Shown here piece by piece: positions 35,579 through 48,300 of a stretch of DNA of 64,000 bases. Source of the DNA: Voacanga thouarsii (Eukaryota > Streptophyta > Magnoliopsida > Gentianales > Apocynaceae); contig JANUWF010001942.1 in NCBI GenBank assembly GCA_026120185.1, positions 62,001-126,000 on the forward strand. Reading direction: 5' to 3'. The notes under the pieces are model-generated. The model was not told the origin of the DNA, did not search any database, and saw only the letters and a program-made list of their open reading frames with translations. Each line of letters begins with the position of its first letter. The first letter of the stretch is position 1. A program made the position numbers and the translations under genes.

Positions 35579-38050
35579 CTATAAACAAAAGTATGAGAAA
35601 AATGAGAAAATAAAATACATAAAATAAAAATTTACCAAGAATTGTGAGCGACATTCTTTCAAAGAAACAAAATTTTCAAGAATAGTATCCGAACTAGAAG
35701 TCTTAGCAATTTCTCTATAGATGTTAACAATCAAGTTATCTACAAGAAACTCATCTTCTATCTTGTTATGTAGTTTTGTTTTCACAACCATCATAACTGA
35801 AAATGCTTGCTCACTAGTTGTTGTAGATATGGGAAGAGTTAAAACAAGTCTGACTAATTTGTCAAGAAGATAATATATTTTTTATTTTTCTATCTCTATT
35901 AGAACAATACATAACTATGATAAAGAAGACAAATTTTGCAATTTTACATCATTGTGCATGTCATACTCAAAATGCCTCAATTGAAATTTCAAATTTAGCT
36001 TATCATACTCAGTGAAATCAATAGCATAATACTTTTTTGTTAGAGTGCATATATCATCAATTTGAAAGTTTTATACTCTTCCTTTGGATCCAATGCAGTG
36101 GTAAGTGTCAAAAGATCCATTGCCTCTGCACGAAATCTAGTATTTAACTCTTATAACTAAAAATCAATGACTTCATTGAATATGTCAAATTGAAAATGGT
36201 GTTCCACGGTGATTTGGTTTTGTTTTTATCAACATTGACCTTCACAATATTGAGCATTTAGATCAAGAACACTCAAATCATGTTTTTCACAAAATCATAA
36301 CACATTCTTAATCAAACTATTCCAACCATCTTCTCTCAACTTTTGGATCAACATTTTAGTGCTTGAAACCAAATGCATAACATTCAAAATGTCTTGAGAT
36401 TTTTGCTGTAAAAGTTGGCATAACACATCAGTGATACACATGACTTCTTTCATCAAGTACAAATAAAAATTAATTCAAATGATTAAATGAACTTCAATGC
36501 AGTATTGTCATCTTCTTTTTGAAAATAAGTGGAACCCTCTTTTTTAATAATTTTAAGCACTGAAATAATTGAATCAAACAATGTTATAAGACTACATATG
36601 GAATAAAAATGAGAACCCCAATGCATATCACTAGCTCATTTCAAAGTTCCAATTTGATTGGCACATTTTCCTATCTCAGGCTTATCATCCGATACCATAC
36701 GTGCAATTTAAGTTGCTTAGGTGGCCTACAGATCTTCATGGTGTTGACATGAAGTATCAACAGCAATGATGATGAAAGTCAAATTATTAAAGAACTCATG
36801 AACATAGTGTACTTCTCTAGATGCAACAACAATAGCTAACTATTGTCGATAAGCTAAACAATGCACATAATAAGTAGATGGACAATCACTAAAGAATAAT
36901 GCTTGAAAATTCTTTCCATTCCCCGCGCATATTACTAACCCCATCATATCCTTAATTGCAAATATTATGACATCAGGACTATGACGAGAAATAATAGAAC
37001 ATATTTCATTTTTGAGAGTTAATACAAATGTATCTTTAACATGAGTAAGATCAAGGAAACAATCCATAATAAAGTTATCTTTATCAACAAATCTCAAAAG
37101 AAGAGCCATTTGTTCTCTTTTGGATTCATCACGAGCTTCGTTAATAATACAAAATTTTGAATCTCTAATATCTTCACGAATCTTCTTTCATACTTTATTA
37201 GCAAGAACATGCAAAATCCTTTTTAAAATTGAATGAAAAATGTACTTGGTCAATGTAGGAGTATTTTCCAACCCAACCTTTTTAACATCATTATTATTGG
37301 AAGCCAGAAGTTCAATAAACACAAGAAAATTTACTCAATTTTTTTAATTAGGTGTGTCATCATGACCTCTAAAGGCACAAGCTTGAAATGTAAGCTATCG
37401 AATAACATCTATTGAAGTCTTGACTCATAGTCTATTATCCAAGATCTATTGTGAACACTATGCGTGCATTATTTTGTCAATGTGCCTAGATTGTTTCATC
37501 AAATCCACACAAGCTCTCATGGTATTATTACGTGGTGAATAAGGATCTTTTCAAATATGATTAACAAATGCACAATTCTTTCCTGCATTAACTTTTCTCC
37601 AACTTCTAAATCTTTTAATAGTGAAAAAATCCCAATCAAGTCCTCCATTGTGTTTTTCATTAAAAAGGTAATACTGTGAGAAATATGCATCATTTGTAGT
37701 TGGAGAATACTCAAGTCAAGAAGGAAATTATTTAAACCAAAAATATTGAGAGCATGATGCTTTTCTAATGAAGAAGGATAAGTAGAGAGTTGAATTTAAT
37801 ATGGACCTGCATTCAAGTAAAATCGTCGGATTTCATTCTACTGATTTACTAGATATTCCCACATTGGTCTACTAGAAGAATTAAGAGGAGACTTAGTGGG
37901 GTTTTGGTGATTAGGACTTTGGTTCTCAAGCCTTGGAGATTTGGGCAGTATACTACTCTCAGAATTATCTTCATCTTTCTTTTTAAAAAACAAGTCAAGC
38001 CTTTTTTTTTTTTTTTTTTTTTTGCTTACCCATGAATAAGGAACTCCACA
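35579..38050 (-). pseudogene. TTF-zinc-finger hAT-like transposase pseudogene (ZMYM1-like)
   Basis: Read on the minus strand from about 38010 downwards: LDLFFKKKDED (N-terminus); NEIRRFYLNAGPY near 37800; FSLLKDLEVGEK followed by NHI-KDPYSPRNNTMRAC in other frames near 37500-37630; MALLLRFVDKDNFIMDCFLD through CAGNGKNFQAL and YYVHCLAYR at 36840-37109; and a C-terminal LHNKIEDEFLVDNLIVNIYR dimerisation-like segment at 35579-35794. This is the order in plant TTF-type zinc finger/hAT dimerisation proteins. Stops and frameshifts throughout make it inactive. An A22-type run (poly-T, 38001-38023) and a G11 run near 38066 interrupt the N-terminus. Termini and TSD were not found. Confidence 0.7.
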
Positions 38051-38292
38051 AGATTTGCAATTTGGGGGGGGGGGGTGTTAGGTAGCGATATTAATTTATT
38101 TTTCTTATGTCAATAATAAAAATGATTAAAATTTTTAAATCCTTAATTTTTTTCTAAAAACTAATTAGTTCATCCTAGTTTTTCTATGCACTATTCTGTT
38201 TTCTACTAGTTTGATTTTCTTACTCTCCAATACAAATTTATATTTTCTCAAATTTTTAAAAAATTAAATTAGTCTTATGTCTTAACTAAGTT

Positions 38293-38294
<2 letters not shown>

Positions 38295-38345
<51 letters not shown>
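38295..38345. repeat. (AT)n microsatellite
   Basis: About 25 AT units followed by ACACGTACGTATGTATG, a short palindromic tail. Confidence 0.95.
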
Positions 38346-38348
<3 letters not shown>

Positions 38349-38507
38349 GTACGTATGTATGTATATATATATAACGAGATAAGTCTAAGACAAATAATGA
38401 AGAAATTTTTTTGTGCAAATATTTTAAACATAAATTACCCATAATTACACTCAAAAGACTATTTCCTCCCCTAAAAAAAACACACGATTACTTAAAAATC
38501 TAGTACA

Positions 38508-38869
38508 TGTTATAAAATTAGGGTAGTGTTAGAATAAAATCTACACACTAAGAAAATTCTAACTATTCTTTGCACAAGAATTTCTCTTCAAACTTCTCTC
38601 TTTCTTTCTCTCACAATTCTTTCTCTAATCTTTCTTTCACTAATCTTTCTTTCACAAAAATATGGTGTATTACAAGCTTAGAGAACAGCCCTATTTATAG
38701 AGCTCTAATTAGTGGAATACATCATGGCATACATCATCTTCCACTAATCTCAATTAGTGGTGTCTCCACTAAATGGTGGATATCCATAAAAATCTTCTAT
38801 AATAATTCACATAAATCCATAATTAGTGGAGCCTCCACTAATTAATAAAGATTCCAATAATTCATAACA
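38508..38869 (-). repeat. 3' LTR of the 5.6 kb Copia
   Basis: 362 bp, TGTTATAAAATTA...TTCATAACA as read on plus. TATTTATAGAGCTC near 38692 is the TATA region on the minus strand. The element's polypurine tract, AAGGGGGAG, sits immediately next to it at 38870-38878 (minus). Confidence 0.95.
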
Positions 38870-38878
38870 CTCCCCCTT
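38870..38878 (-). other. Polypurine tract
   Basis: The minus strand reads CCAAGGGGGAG directly before the 3' LTR. This is where second-strand DNA synthesis starts during reverse transcription. Confidence 0.85.
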
Positions 38879-38999
38879 GGATGTCCATCCATTACATAAA
38901 GAATATGCCTCGTTAAAACCTTACTAGATAAAAACCCAGTGGGAAAAAAAAATCTAGTGAAGGAAAAAAAAGTACACTATTCTATATGTCTATTTATTA

Positions 39000-41900
39000 C
39001 TCCCCCTGATGAGATGATTCCTTTAAATCTTTAAACCGACGCATACCGATTTTATATCTCAACTTCTCAAATGTTGCAGTCGGTAAAGTCTTCGTGAAAA
39101 TATCTGCGAGGTTATCACATGACCGAATTTGTAGCACATCAATTTCACCTTTCTTCTGGAGTTCATAAGTAAAGAAGAATTTTGGTGAAATATGTTTTGT
39201 CCGATCTCCTTTAATATATCCTCCTCGTAATTGAGCTATGCAAGCTACATTGTCTTCATAAAGAGGAGTTGGAATATCTTTGATTGATGATAATCCACAA
39301 CTTTCTCAGATATAATGAATCATGGATCTTAGCCATACACATTCTCGACTTGCTTCATAAATGGTTATAATTTCAGCATGATTTGAAGAAGTAGCAGCTA
39401 TAGATTGTTTCATAGAACGCCATGATATAGCAGTATTTCTACATGTAAATAGATAACCCATTTGAGAACGTGCTTTATGTGGATCAGATAAATAACCAAC
39501 ATCTGCATAACCTATCAATGTTGGACTGGTTTTATTTGAATAAAATAATCCGAGATCAATTGTATCTTGGAGATATCGAATGACTTGTTTAATTCCATTC
39601 CAATGTCGTCGTATTGGTGAAGAACTAAATCTTGCTAATAAATTGACAGCAAAAGCAATATCAGGTCGTGCATTATTAGCAAGATACATCAATGCACCAA
39701 TTGCACTGAGATATGGTACTTCAGGACCAAGGAGTTCTTCATCATTTTCTTGAGGTCGGAAAGGATCTTTATCCACATTTAATGATCGGACGATCATTGG
39801 AATACTCAATGGATGTGCTTTGTCCATGTAAAATCTTTTTAGCACTTTTGCTGTATATGTTAATTGATGAATAAATGTTCCACTCTCCAAATGTTCAATT
39901 TGTAAACCAAGGCAAAATTTGGTTTTACCAAAATCCTTGATTTCGAATTCTCTTTTTAAATAATCAATTATTTCTTGGAGCTCTTCAGGAGTTCCAATAA
40001 GATTAATATCATCAACATATATAGCTAATATCACAAATTTAGAACCAGATTTCTTAATAAAAACACATGGACATACCTTGTCATTTTTAAATCCCGCTTT
40101 CAATAAATATTCACTAAGACGTGTGAACCACATGCGCCCAGATTGCTTCAGGCCATATAATGATTTCTTGCAACTTAATGGAGTAATTTTCACGAGGATA
40201 ATGTTTATATGCTTCAGGCAAATGAAATCCTTCGGGGATTTTCATGTAAACATCATTTTCTAAATTTCCATACAAGTAAGCAATGACAACATCTAATAGG
40301 CGCATATCTATCTTTTCATGTACTGCCAAACTGATAAGATATCGGAGTGTAATAGCATCAACAACAGGAGAATAAGTTTCATCATAATCAATACCTGGTC
40401 TTTGTGAAAAACCTTGGGCTACTAATCGCGCTTTATATCGAACGATTTCACTCTTTTCATTGCGCTTTCGCACAAATATCCATTTGTAGCCAACAGGTTT
40501 TACACCTTCCGGTGTTCGGACTGCAAGTCCGAAGACTTCACGTTTTGTCGGTGCATTTAACTCCGATTGAATCGCATCTTTCCATTGCAGACTAATCTTT
40601 TCTATGCCGACATTCATCAATCGATATTGGTTCGGGATCATCATTATCCTGTGAAACATCAAGAGATATATTGTATGCAAATATATTATCAATAACGGTT
40701 TCTATCCGATTCCAACTTCTACCGGAAGTGGTATAATTGATAGAAATTTCGGTGTTACTTTCATCAACTTCGGTTCTTTGTCATCGGTTCTCTCTTGGTC
40801 TTTATCATTCTTTTCTTCAATATGATCTTCCGGATCATTTAATCCTCTTTTCTTTCAAGGATTTTTATCTTTAGAACCAAGAGGTCGGCCATGCTTCGGC
40901 GTGTTTTTGACTCAGCGAGCTATAGGTATAATATTTTGTTCTGCTTGGAACTTCAATTCGAATAGGAGCATTTATAGGCTGGAATATGCGATTTTGTAAC
41001 TCTTCCGGAGTCAACAAAAGCGTACGGCATTTGATTTGCAATGCTTTGCAAATGAATTACCTTTTGAACTTCAAGTTCACATGCGCTTGTGCGCGGATCA
41101 AGATAATTTAATGATATTGTCCAAATAAGATCCTTTTTATCTTGTTTTGGTTCTCCCCTAATTTAGGGAATAATGATTCATCAAAATGACAATCAGCAAA
41201 TCTTGTCTGTGAATACATCTCCGTCGGGGGTTCAACATACACGATAATAGAGGGAGAATCATATCCAACGTATATCCCCTTTCTTCTTTGAGGACCCATC
41301 TTTGTACGTTGGTTTGGTGCAATTGGAATATATACAAGACACCCAAAAATTCTTAAATGAGCAATATTTGGTTCGACCCAAAAGCCAATTGCAAAGGAGA
41401 GAATTTATAATAACTAGTCTGGTCTTATACGTACAAGTGTTGCGAGCATGTAGAATAGCATGTCCCCAGACAGATGTTGGGAGATTTGTTTTCATTAATA
41501 ATGGTCTAGCAATTAATTGTAATCGTTTAATCAAAGATTCAGCAAGACTATTTTGTGTGTGAACATGAGCTACAAGATGTTCAACATTAATCCCAATTGA
41601 CATGTAATATGCATCAAAAGCATGTGATGAAAATTCACCAGCATTATCCAAACGGATATTTTTAATGTGATGGTCAGGAAATTGTGCTCGTAATTTAATT
41701 ATTTGAGCAAGTAATCTCGCAAACGCCAGGTTGCGAGTAGATAATAAACATACATATGACCATCGGGATGATGCATCAATTAAGACCATAAAATATTTGA
41801 ACGGTCCACATGGTGGATCAATAGGTCCACGAATATCTCCGTGAATCCGTTCGAGAAATGTAGGACTTTCAGCTCCTACTTTTACTGGTGATGGTTTAAC

Positions 41901-43655
41901 AATTAATTTTCCTAGGGAACATGCAGTACATGCGAATTTTTCTGATGTTAATATCCTTTTATTTTTTAAAGGATGACCATGTGTATTCTCAATGATTCTT
42001 CTCATCATGGTAGATCCCGGATGACCCAACCGGTCATGCCAAATGCTAAAAATAATAGGATCAGTAAACTTCTGGTTTACTAGATGATGAATTTCAATTG
42101 TACGTATTTTTACAAAATATAGGCCAGTAGAAAAAGACGGCAGTTTTTCTAATACAGATTTCTTACCCAAATGCATTTGAGTAATAAAAAGATGCTTAAT
42201 CTCATTTTCCTCATTTGTTTCAACATAATACCCATTTCTGCGGATATCTTTAAAATTCAATAAATTTCTTCTGGATTTTGAGGAAAATAGTGCCTTATCA
42301 ATAATAATTGTTGTTCCTTTAGGCAACAATATACTAGCTCTTTCGGAGCCCTCAATCACATTTGCACTACCGTTTATCGTATAAATATTTATTTCTCCCA
42401 TTTTGAGATCAGAAAAATATTTCTCATTTTTTAGTATGGTGTGTGTAGTTCCACTATCAATAATGCATACATCATCATTAACAACAGCCATCTGAACACA
42501 AATATATATATATATGCAAACGTAAATATTATTAGAATAGAATGAAAATGAAAATACAAAAATATCAGGGTGAGGCTTTAGTTCTTCTGGACACTGCCAT
42601 CACCAATTAAATGGTCTATCCTACCGTCTGGGTGTTCAAAAAAATCCGATACATCCATATGGGTAATATTGATATTAAGATCTTCAGGATCAATATCATC
42701 ATCCTCAGCATTGTTTATTGGATGTTGAGAAAAATTTGCTTCCACATTTTTATTTTTCAATGAAGCTTGATACAATTCAATTAAATGCTTAGCCGTACGA
42801 CAGTTTCGTGACCAAATGACCTTTCATGCCACATCTATAACATATATCCTCATGCTTTTCTTCAATTTCTTTTTCTTTTCCCTTATGATCTTTTCTGTTC
42901 CACTTCAGGTGGCCAGTATTTCTCACAGTTTGATTATAATTGTGATAAGGGAAATATCGAGCGTGTCTACGACCATAACCACTACCACGGCCACGACCAT
43001 AGCCACGACCACGACTATAACGATGGCTTCTGCTAGAGTCAACAGCATTCACTTCTGAGAGTGCTGTTGAGCCAGTTGGTCTGGCTTCATAATTTCTCAA
43101 TAATAACTCATTATTCTTCTCTGCAATGAGGAGGGCAGTAATTAAATCTGTAAATTTTGTATACCCCTTTTCTCGATATTATTGCTGCAGGACAATATTT
43201 GAGGCATGAAAGGTGGAGAATGACTTCTTCAACATATCTTCATCAGTCACTTTTTCTCTGCATAATTTTAATTGAGATGTAATTTTATACATTGCGGAGC
43301 TATATTCATTCACGGTTTTAAAATCTTGCAACCTCAGGTGCAACCATTCATACCGTGCAGTGGGTAGTACGACCATCTTCAGGTGGTCAAATCTTTCTTT
43401 TAAATTTACCCACAGGACATATGGATCTTTTTCGGTAAGATATTCCATTTTCAAATTTTCATCGAGATGACGACGAATAAAAATCAAAGCTTTAGCCTTG
43501 TGTTGGGCAGATGCACTATTATTTGCTTGAATAGTTTCACTAAGGCCTTCAGCATTTAGATGCATTTCTGCATCAAGAACCCATGACATATAATTTTTTC
43601 CAGAAATATCAAGGGCTACAAATTCAAGTTTAGCGAGATTAGCCATAGAGATCAA
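39000..43655 (-). pseudogene. Copia gag-pol polyprotein, disabled
   Basis: Gag begins at 43655 (MISMANLAKLEF) and meets a nonsense codon after VLQQ near 43179. It continues in frame through an Arg/Gly-rich stretch to the zinc knuckle CYRCGMKGHL (about 42800), where a frameshift removes the last Cys. Pol starts at 42491 (MAVVNDDVCIIDSGTTHT) with the protease DSG box. Integrase follows with HDRLGHPG and the H-H-C-C set CTAC, then DIRGPI and DNAGEF (D,D,E region). Frame breaks lie near 41400 and between 41108 and 40692. RT at 40114-40692 and 39306-40193 has YVDD (AIYVDDINLIG). RNase H at 39306-39600 has GYADVGYLS and HAEIITIYEA, continuing in another frame to an NLADIFTKTLP end near 39085. Confidence 0.88.
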
Positions 43656-43734
43656 TAAATGCGTACCTGTCTTCTGGTTTTGGTAACGGTAGAAACTCGT
43701 GCTTAGTCTTCTGGCTTTTGTACCGGTAGAGACT

Positions 43735-43747
43735 CGTGCTGATAACG
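43735..43747 (-). other. Primer binding site of the 5.6 kb Copia
   Basis: The minus strand reads CGTTATCAGCACGAG directly after the 5' LTR. It resembles the TGGTATCAGAGC site only partly (TATCAG core), so this family may use a variant tRNA site. The phrase ACTCGTGCT...ACTCGTGCTGATAACG is also duplicated just inside the element (43692-43745). Confidence 0.6.
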
Positions 43748-44117
43748 TATTATAAAATTAAGGTAGTGTTAGAATAAAATCTACACACTACACACTAAGA
43801 AAATTCTAACTATTCTTTGCACAAGAATTTCTCTTCAAACTTCTCTCTTTCTTTCTCTCACAATTCTTTCTCTAATCTTTCTTTCACTAATCTTTCTTTC
43901 ACAAAAATAATGGTGTATTACAAGCTTAGAGAACAGCCCTATTTATAGAGCTCTAATTAATGGAATACATCATGGCATACATCATCTTCCACTAATCTCA
44001 ATTAGTGGTGTCTCCACTAAATGGTGGACATCCATAAAAATCTTCTATAATAATTCACATAAATCCATAATTAGTGGAGCCTCCACTAATTAATAAAGAT
44101 TCCAATAATTCATAACA
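43748..44117 (-). repeat. 5' LTR of the 5.6 kb Copia
   Basis: 370 bp. The extra 8 bp compared with the 3' LTR are a tandem duplication of CACACTA near 43781-43797 and one extra A in ATAATGG. The terminal TG on the plus strand has become TA. Confidence 0.95.
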
Positions 44118-44122
44118 GTACA

Positions 44123-45337
44123 AAAATTAACAAACTAATACTAATAGATAACAATCAATAAATGGTAAGTGTAACTAAGTGAAAGCATTCATTGGAGAAC
44201 CAGCCATGTGATATGCTTTTATCCAAATCTTTTGTTGTTTTTTTTTCTTTTAAGTCTTTTCTAGTCTAAAACTTCTTTTAAAAGTTAGAAATTATTTGTT
44301 AACTCTTTTGATCTAAAAGACTTCTTTAGAAAGTTAAAAGTCCTTCCAAAAATAAAAAAATAAAAGTAAAAGTTAGATTAATATATTTTTATTAACTTTA
44401 TATTTAAGACAAATTAATTTATTTTAACAATTTGAAAATATTTTATTAGTAAGTAAAATAAATAGATAAATAATACTAGTAGTGTAATTTTAATTTTTTA
44501 AATTAGAGTAATAACATTAAAATCTATTTTTAGAATCTATTTTTTCGGAAGAGTCTATATTAGAATATATTAAAATATTTTGTTAGGAGAGTCAATTTAA
44601 ATATTATATATGTGTGTGTAAATGTATATATAGAATTTTTCTCAAAATCTTTGGAACAGTCATGGCCCTTGCAGGCTCCTTAAGAGAACCACCACTGATT
44701 TAGAAATAATCTTATAACCTAATTAAGAATTTTATATATATGCATGCTCACATACAACCGATTTTCTTGGATTTAAAAAAATCAAAATATATAATTTTAT
44801 CACCTCACTAAAATAAGAGATAATTTTGTATAATTATTAATATTAAAATAATAAATATTAGAGATTTATCAAAATCTTTTTTAAAAAATCATTTTCTTGT
44901 CTACCTCTTTTTTAACTCTCCTAATTATAAATTGTAAGACAATAAAAAATTTAAATTATCAAAAACTATTTAGTAAATTAAAACTTTACCTGTTTAATCT
45001 GTTCCACTTTCTTTCCTTTTGGATAACAAATCAAAATGGTTCATTTAGAGTGAAGAGTAATTATCTGTCTTGTCAACACATGTACAGGACCATTTAGCGC
45101 AACAAAATCAGAATGTTGTAGTCTTGCAGAATGCAGAAACGTCTTGTGCATTCTGCAGTTTCTGAAGAAAGCCAAACCTTTCCTATGGCAAGCATGTGCA
45201 AGTTTCCACAGAAATACTCTGCAGACGATACAATATTTCTGAAGTGCGATAGTTTTGATGTCAAATATTTTTATTTCAGAAAGAATGAGGAAATTACAAC
45301 AAATAAAATAGTTACATGTATTATGGCCATCTTATTT
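44123..45337. other. Intergenic, downstream of the exonuclease gene
   Basis: AT-rich DNA without a supportable gene or element. The last 200-300 bp before 45338 would hold the 3' UTR of the minus-strand exonuclease gene. Confidence 0.5.
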
Positions 45338-48300
45338 CTACCTAGAACTGGAATTTTTCTTGCTTTTTGAACTTCCCAAATCAGAGAATGTGAAGTAGTA
45401 TTTTTCAAGAATGTCACAAACACTCATCTTCATGTCAAATGTTAGTCTTTGGAAAACTTTCGCTAATGCGTTAACATCTGCAAGGGCTCTGTGAGCACGG
45501 CCATCTTGAGTGATCTGATAGTACTTAACAAGGGCTTGCAGTGATAACTCCGATTTTCCTTTTAAACCTGAACATAACGTTAAAATGACGTAAGCTCATA
45601 AATTAAGAAACACACCGTTGCATGGAGTATAAGAGGAAGAGAGACCTATGGACTTCATTTTTTCCCTTGCAATGGGAAGGGTGTCAAGAAGCAACAAATC
45701 TTCTGGAATCTTGTACGAGCACCGACTGAACTCATGACTGAGGAAGGGAAAGTCAAAGCTGCGACCATTGTGTGCCACCAAAACTACAAAACCATTAGGT
45801 TGCTGGCGACTTCGGATATATTTTAATAAGATGGGGATCAGGTCCTTCATCCTACAAAACATTAACCAGGATAAGACCAAAGGAAAACATATCCACTATA
45901 CAAAAGGGCCTTTTTTTTATTTCTTGTATATAATTTTCTTGTTTCATCCCCCTTTTGTATTAAGCCTAAAGTATCAAATCTTCACCACCATTCCATTCCC
46001 GGAACTAAAAATGAAATTTGAAATTCATCAACAAAGTGGCAGTAATTTAAGTTTCACTGCTACAATTCCAGAACCAATGGGATCTGTCATGACTTTAGTC
46101 CCTATAACAAGATCAAATCATTCCTCAATTATAGGAGGAAGCAGAATTCTTTGGCAGGATAGTGCTTAGTTGTTCCTCACAGGAAGTAAAAATTCAATCT
46201 CTGCTTTCACACAACGCATAACATAGCAAGGGAAAATATTAGAAATTGCATTTGGAGGATATGAACCTTGCACTATCATTATCTCATTGGGTCAGGTTGT
46301 CAATGGTAGATTCTATATGTACCTGCATTTTATTCCTAAAACTCATGTTCATCACAATCTATATGAAAATTTCCAGATTTCAGGAATTGTTAGCATGAAT
46401 CACACTTTAAATTCTGCCCTGAAAAGCCATACATTTATGTCTGTGTCCAGAATTATAGTAAAGCTGCTATTATCAAATCATCCATCATAGACATTCTTTA
46501 TATCAGTTCAAGAACGGTTCTAAATTCAATCCAGCAGACCGATAAACTGAAGCATCATAAACATAGGTGAGGCAGGTGGCTGGGAGCAACCAAACTGCTA
46601 AGTCATGAAAATTGTCTTGTCTTCCTCTCAAGCTTTAGAAGAATCAGAAGGAACTTTCAAAGTCGTTTCCTTTTCTTTTCCTTATGAAGATTAAAACTGA
46701 TAATCTATTTTGATAATCCTTGTAAGTACTTTATATTTACAATAATAATATCATAATCCGTAATTTAATTTCCTAGCAATAAAATAATCATCACAGTCAA
46801 AGTCATAGTTCTAGCGCAGCATTATTCCATCTGTTGCAAAGAGGATACGCTCAAGTGGTTACACAAGTTGATGTACTTTCTAGCATTATTTTTGGCTGTT
46901 CATTGTGAAGCCAGTCTATGGCATTCGATTCCTAAAACTAACTGAGAATTGGGAGTTATCCATTTTAATTCAGAATAAAGGGGCTCGCTTTGACCGTTAA
47001 GAGTAGGTAACCCCTCCCTTGTCTTTGCATTCTATCCCGTTGTATCACATTCTGTGAGATTTGAAAATCAAAGCCAATACCTCGGTGTAGATCAGGGATA
47101 ATCCTTTGTTCCATAGCCCTGGGGCTATTTACAACTAGCCAAACCACGGTGCATTATTTTATGGGTTTCTTGCAATTTACCCCAAAATAGTAGGGATACA
47201 AATATTTTAGTCCTTCAAGTCAAAAAACATGCGCTTCATCCCCATTGACTATAAATCAACTAAATTGACCACTTAAAGTGCGTGCGAAACGGAATATATA
47301 CCTTCACTCATTATTTGTAATTTTTTTTTCTCACTTTACCCCACTAAGTTTATGGATACAAACACTTTAGTCCCTTAGACTAAATTAACCAATAGAGGTA
47401 AAATATCATTATTACTATTTTTTAAGCCTTTTGAGCCAAATAAACAATAATTTTGAAATTTTTATCAAGATAACTATTGATTTTCACGTTGGACATGTCA
47501 TCAAAGTTGATTGGGAAATAGAGGGTCTACATACAAAGCATCTCCCAGATCATTTAAAAAAAGAGTAGAATATATATATATATATATTTTTAATGATAAA
47601 CTTCATGAAGAACACTAAACGAAAGACCGAATCCAAAAACTAAACAAGATACAGAAAACCACTAATAATTATAACCTGACAACGCATAAACAAAATTCAA
47701 AAAATTATTCACTGCACATAATTGAATAATATATGCATATAAATGAACATACATAAAAATAGAGTATAGATTATTTGATTTGATTACCTCCAGGATAAAG
47801 TAGAAGGATTGAATTCTTGGTCTACTTTAATGACATGTCCTATTCAAAGATCAATACAATATCTTGGGCAAAAAATTCAAAATTATAGTTTATTTGGATA
47901 GACAAGTTCAAGATACTAATAATGGTATTTTATTTCTATTGATTAATTTGTATTAAAGTATTCGTAACAATGAACTCATTAGAGTAAGTGTAAAAACACT
48001 AAAATTTATAAGTGAATACCTATATGTCATTTGTTATACACCTTGGCGATCAATTTATTTGACTAGCAGTCAATGGAAATGCACGTTTTTTTTAACTTGA
48101 AGGACTAAAATATTTGTAACTTAATGGGGATAAATTGCAACAAACCTTATTTTATTAATGCTTAGATGTTGATAAACAGGAAAAAGTCTGCCTTCATTTT
48201 GTGTGAATTAGTATTCTTTTATCATTACTAATATAATGACATTATTAACCAAAAATGTAATCCTCCAGAAACTAACTTTAGCAAAACTTTCACCAAAGCA

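Larger units (their letters stand above)
38508..44117 (-). mobile_element. Structurally complete Copia retrotransposon, 5.6 kb
   Basis: LTRs at 38508-38869 and 43748-44117 are flanked by the 5-bp TSD GTACA (38503-38507 and 44118-44122). The order on the minus strand is 5' LTR, primer site, gag, protease, integrase, RT, RNase H, polypurine tract, 3' LTR, as in Ty1/Copia. The two LTRs differ by 4 substitutions and two small indels (7 and 1 bp) over about 362 bp, so the insertion is young. Even so, the coding region has nonsense and frameshift changes in several domains. Confidence 0.95.

Noticed and set aside
45768..46169. 133-codon plus-strand open frame
   Set aside because: It overlaps exon 2 of the exonuclease gene in antisense and then intron; no domain.
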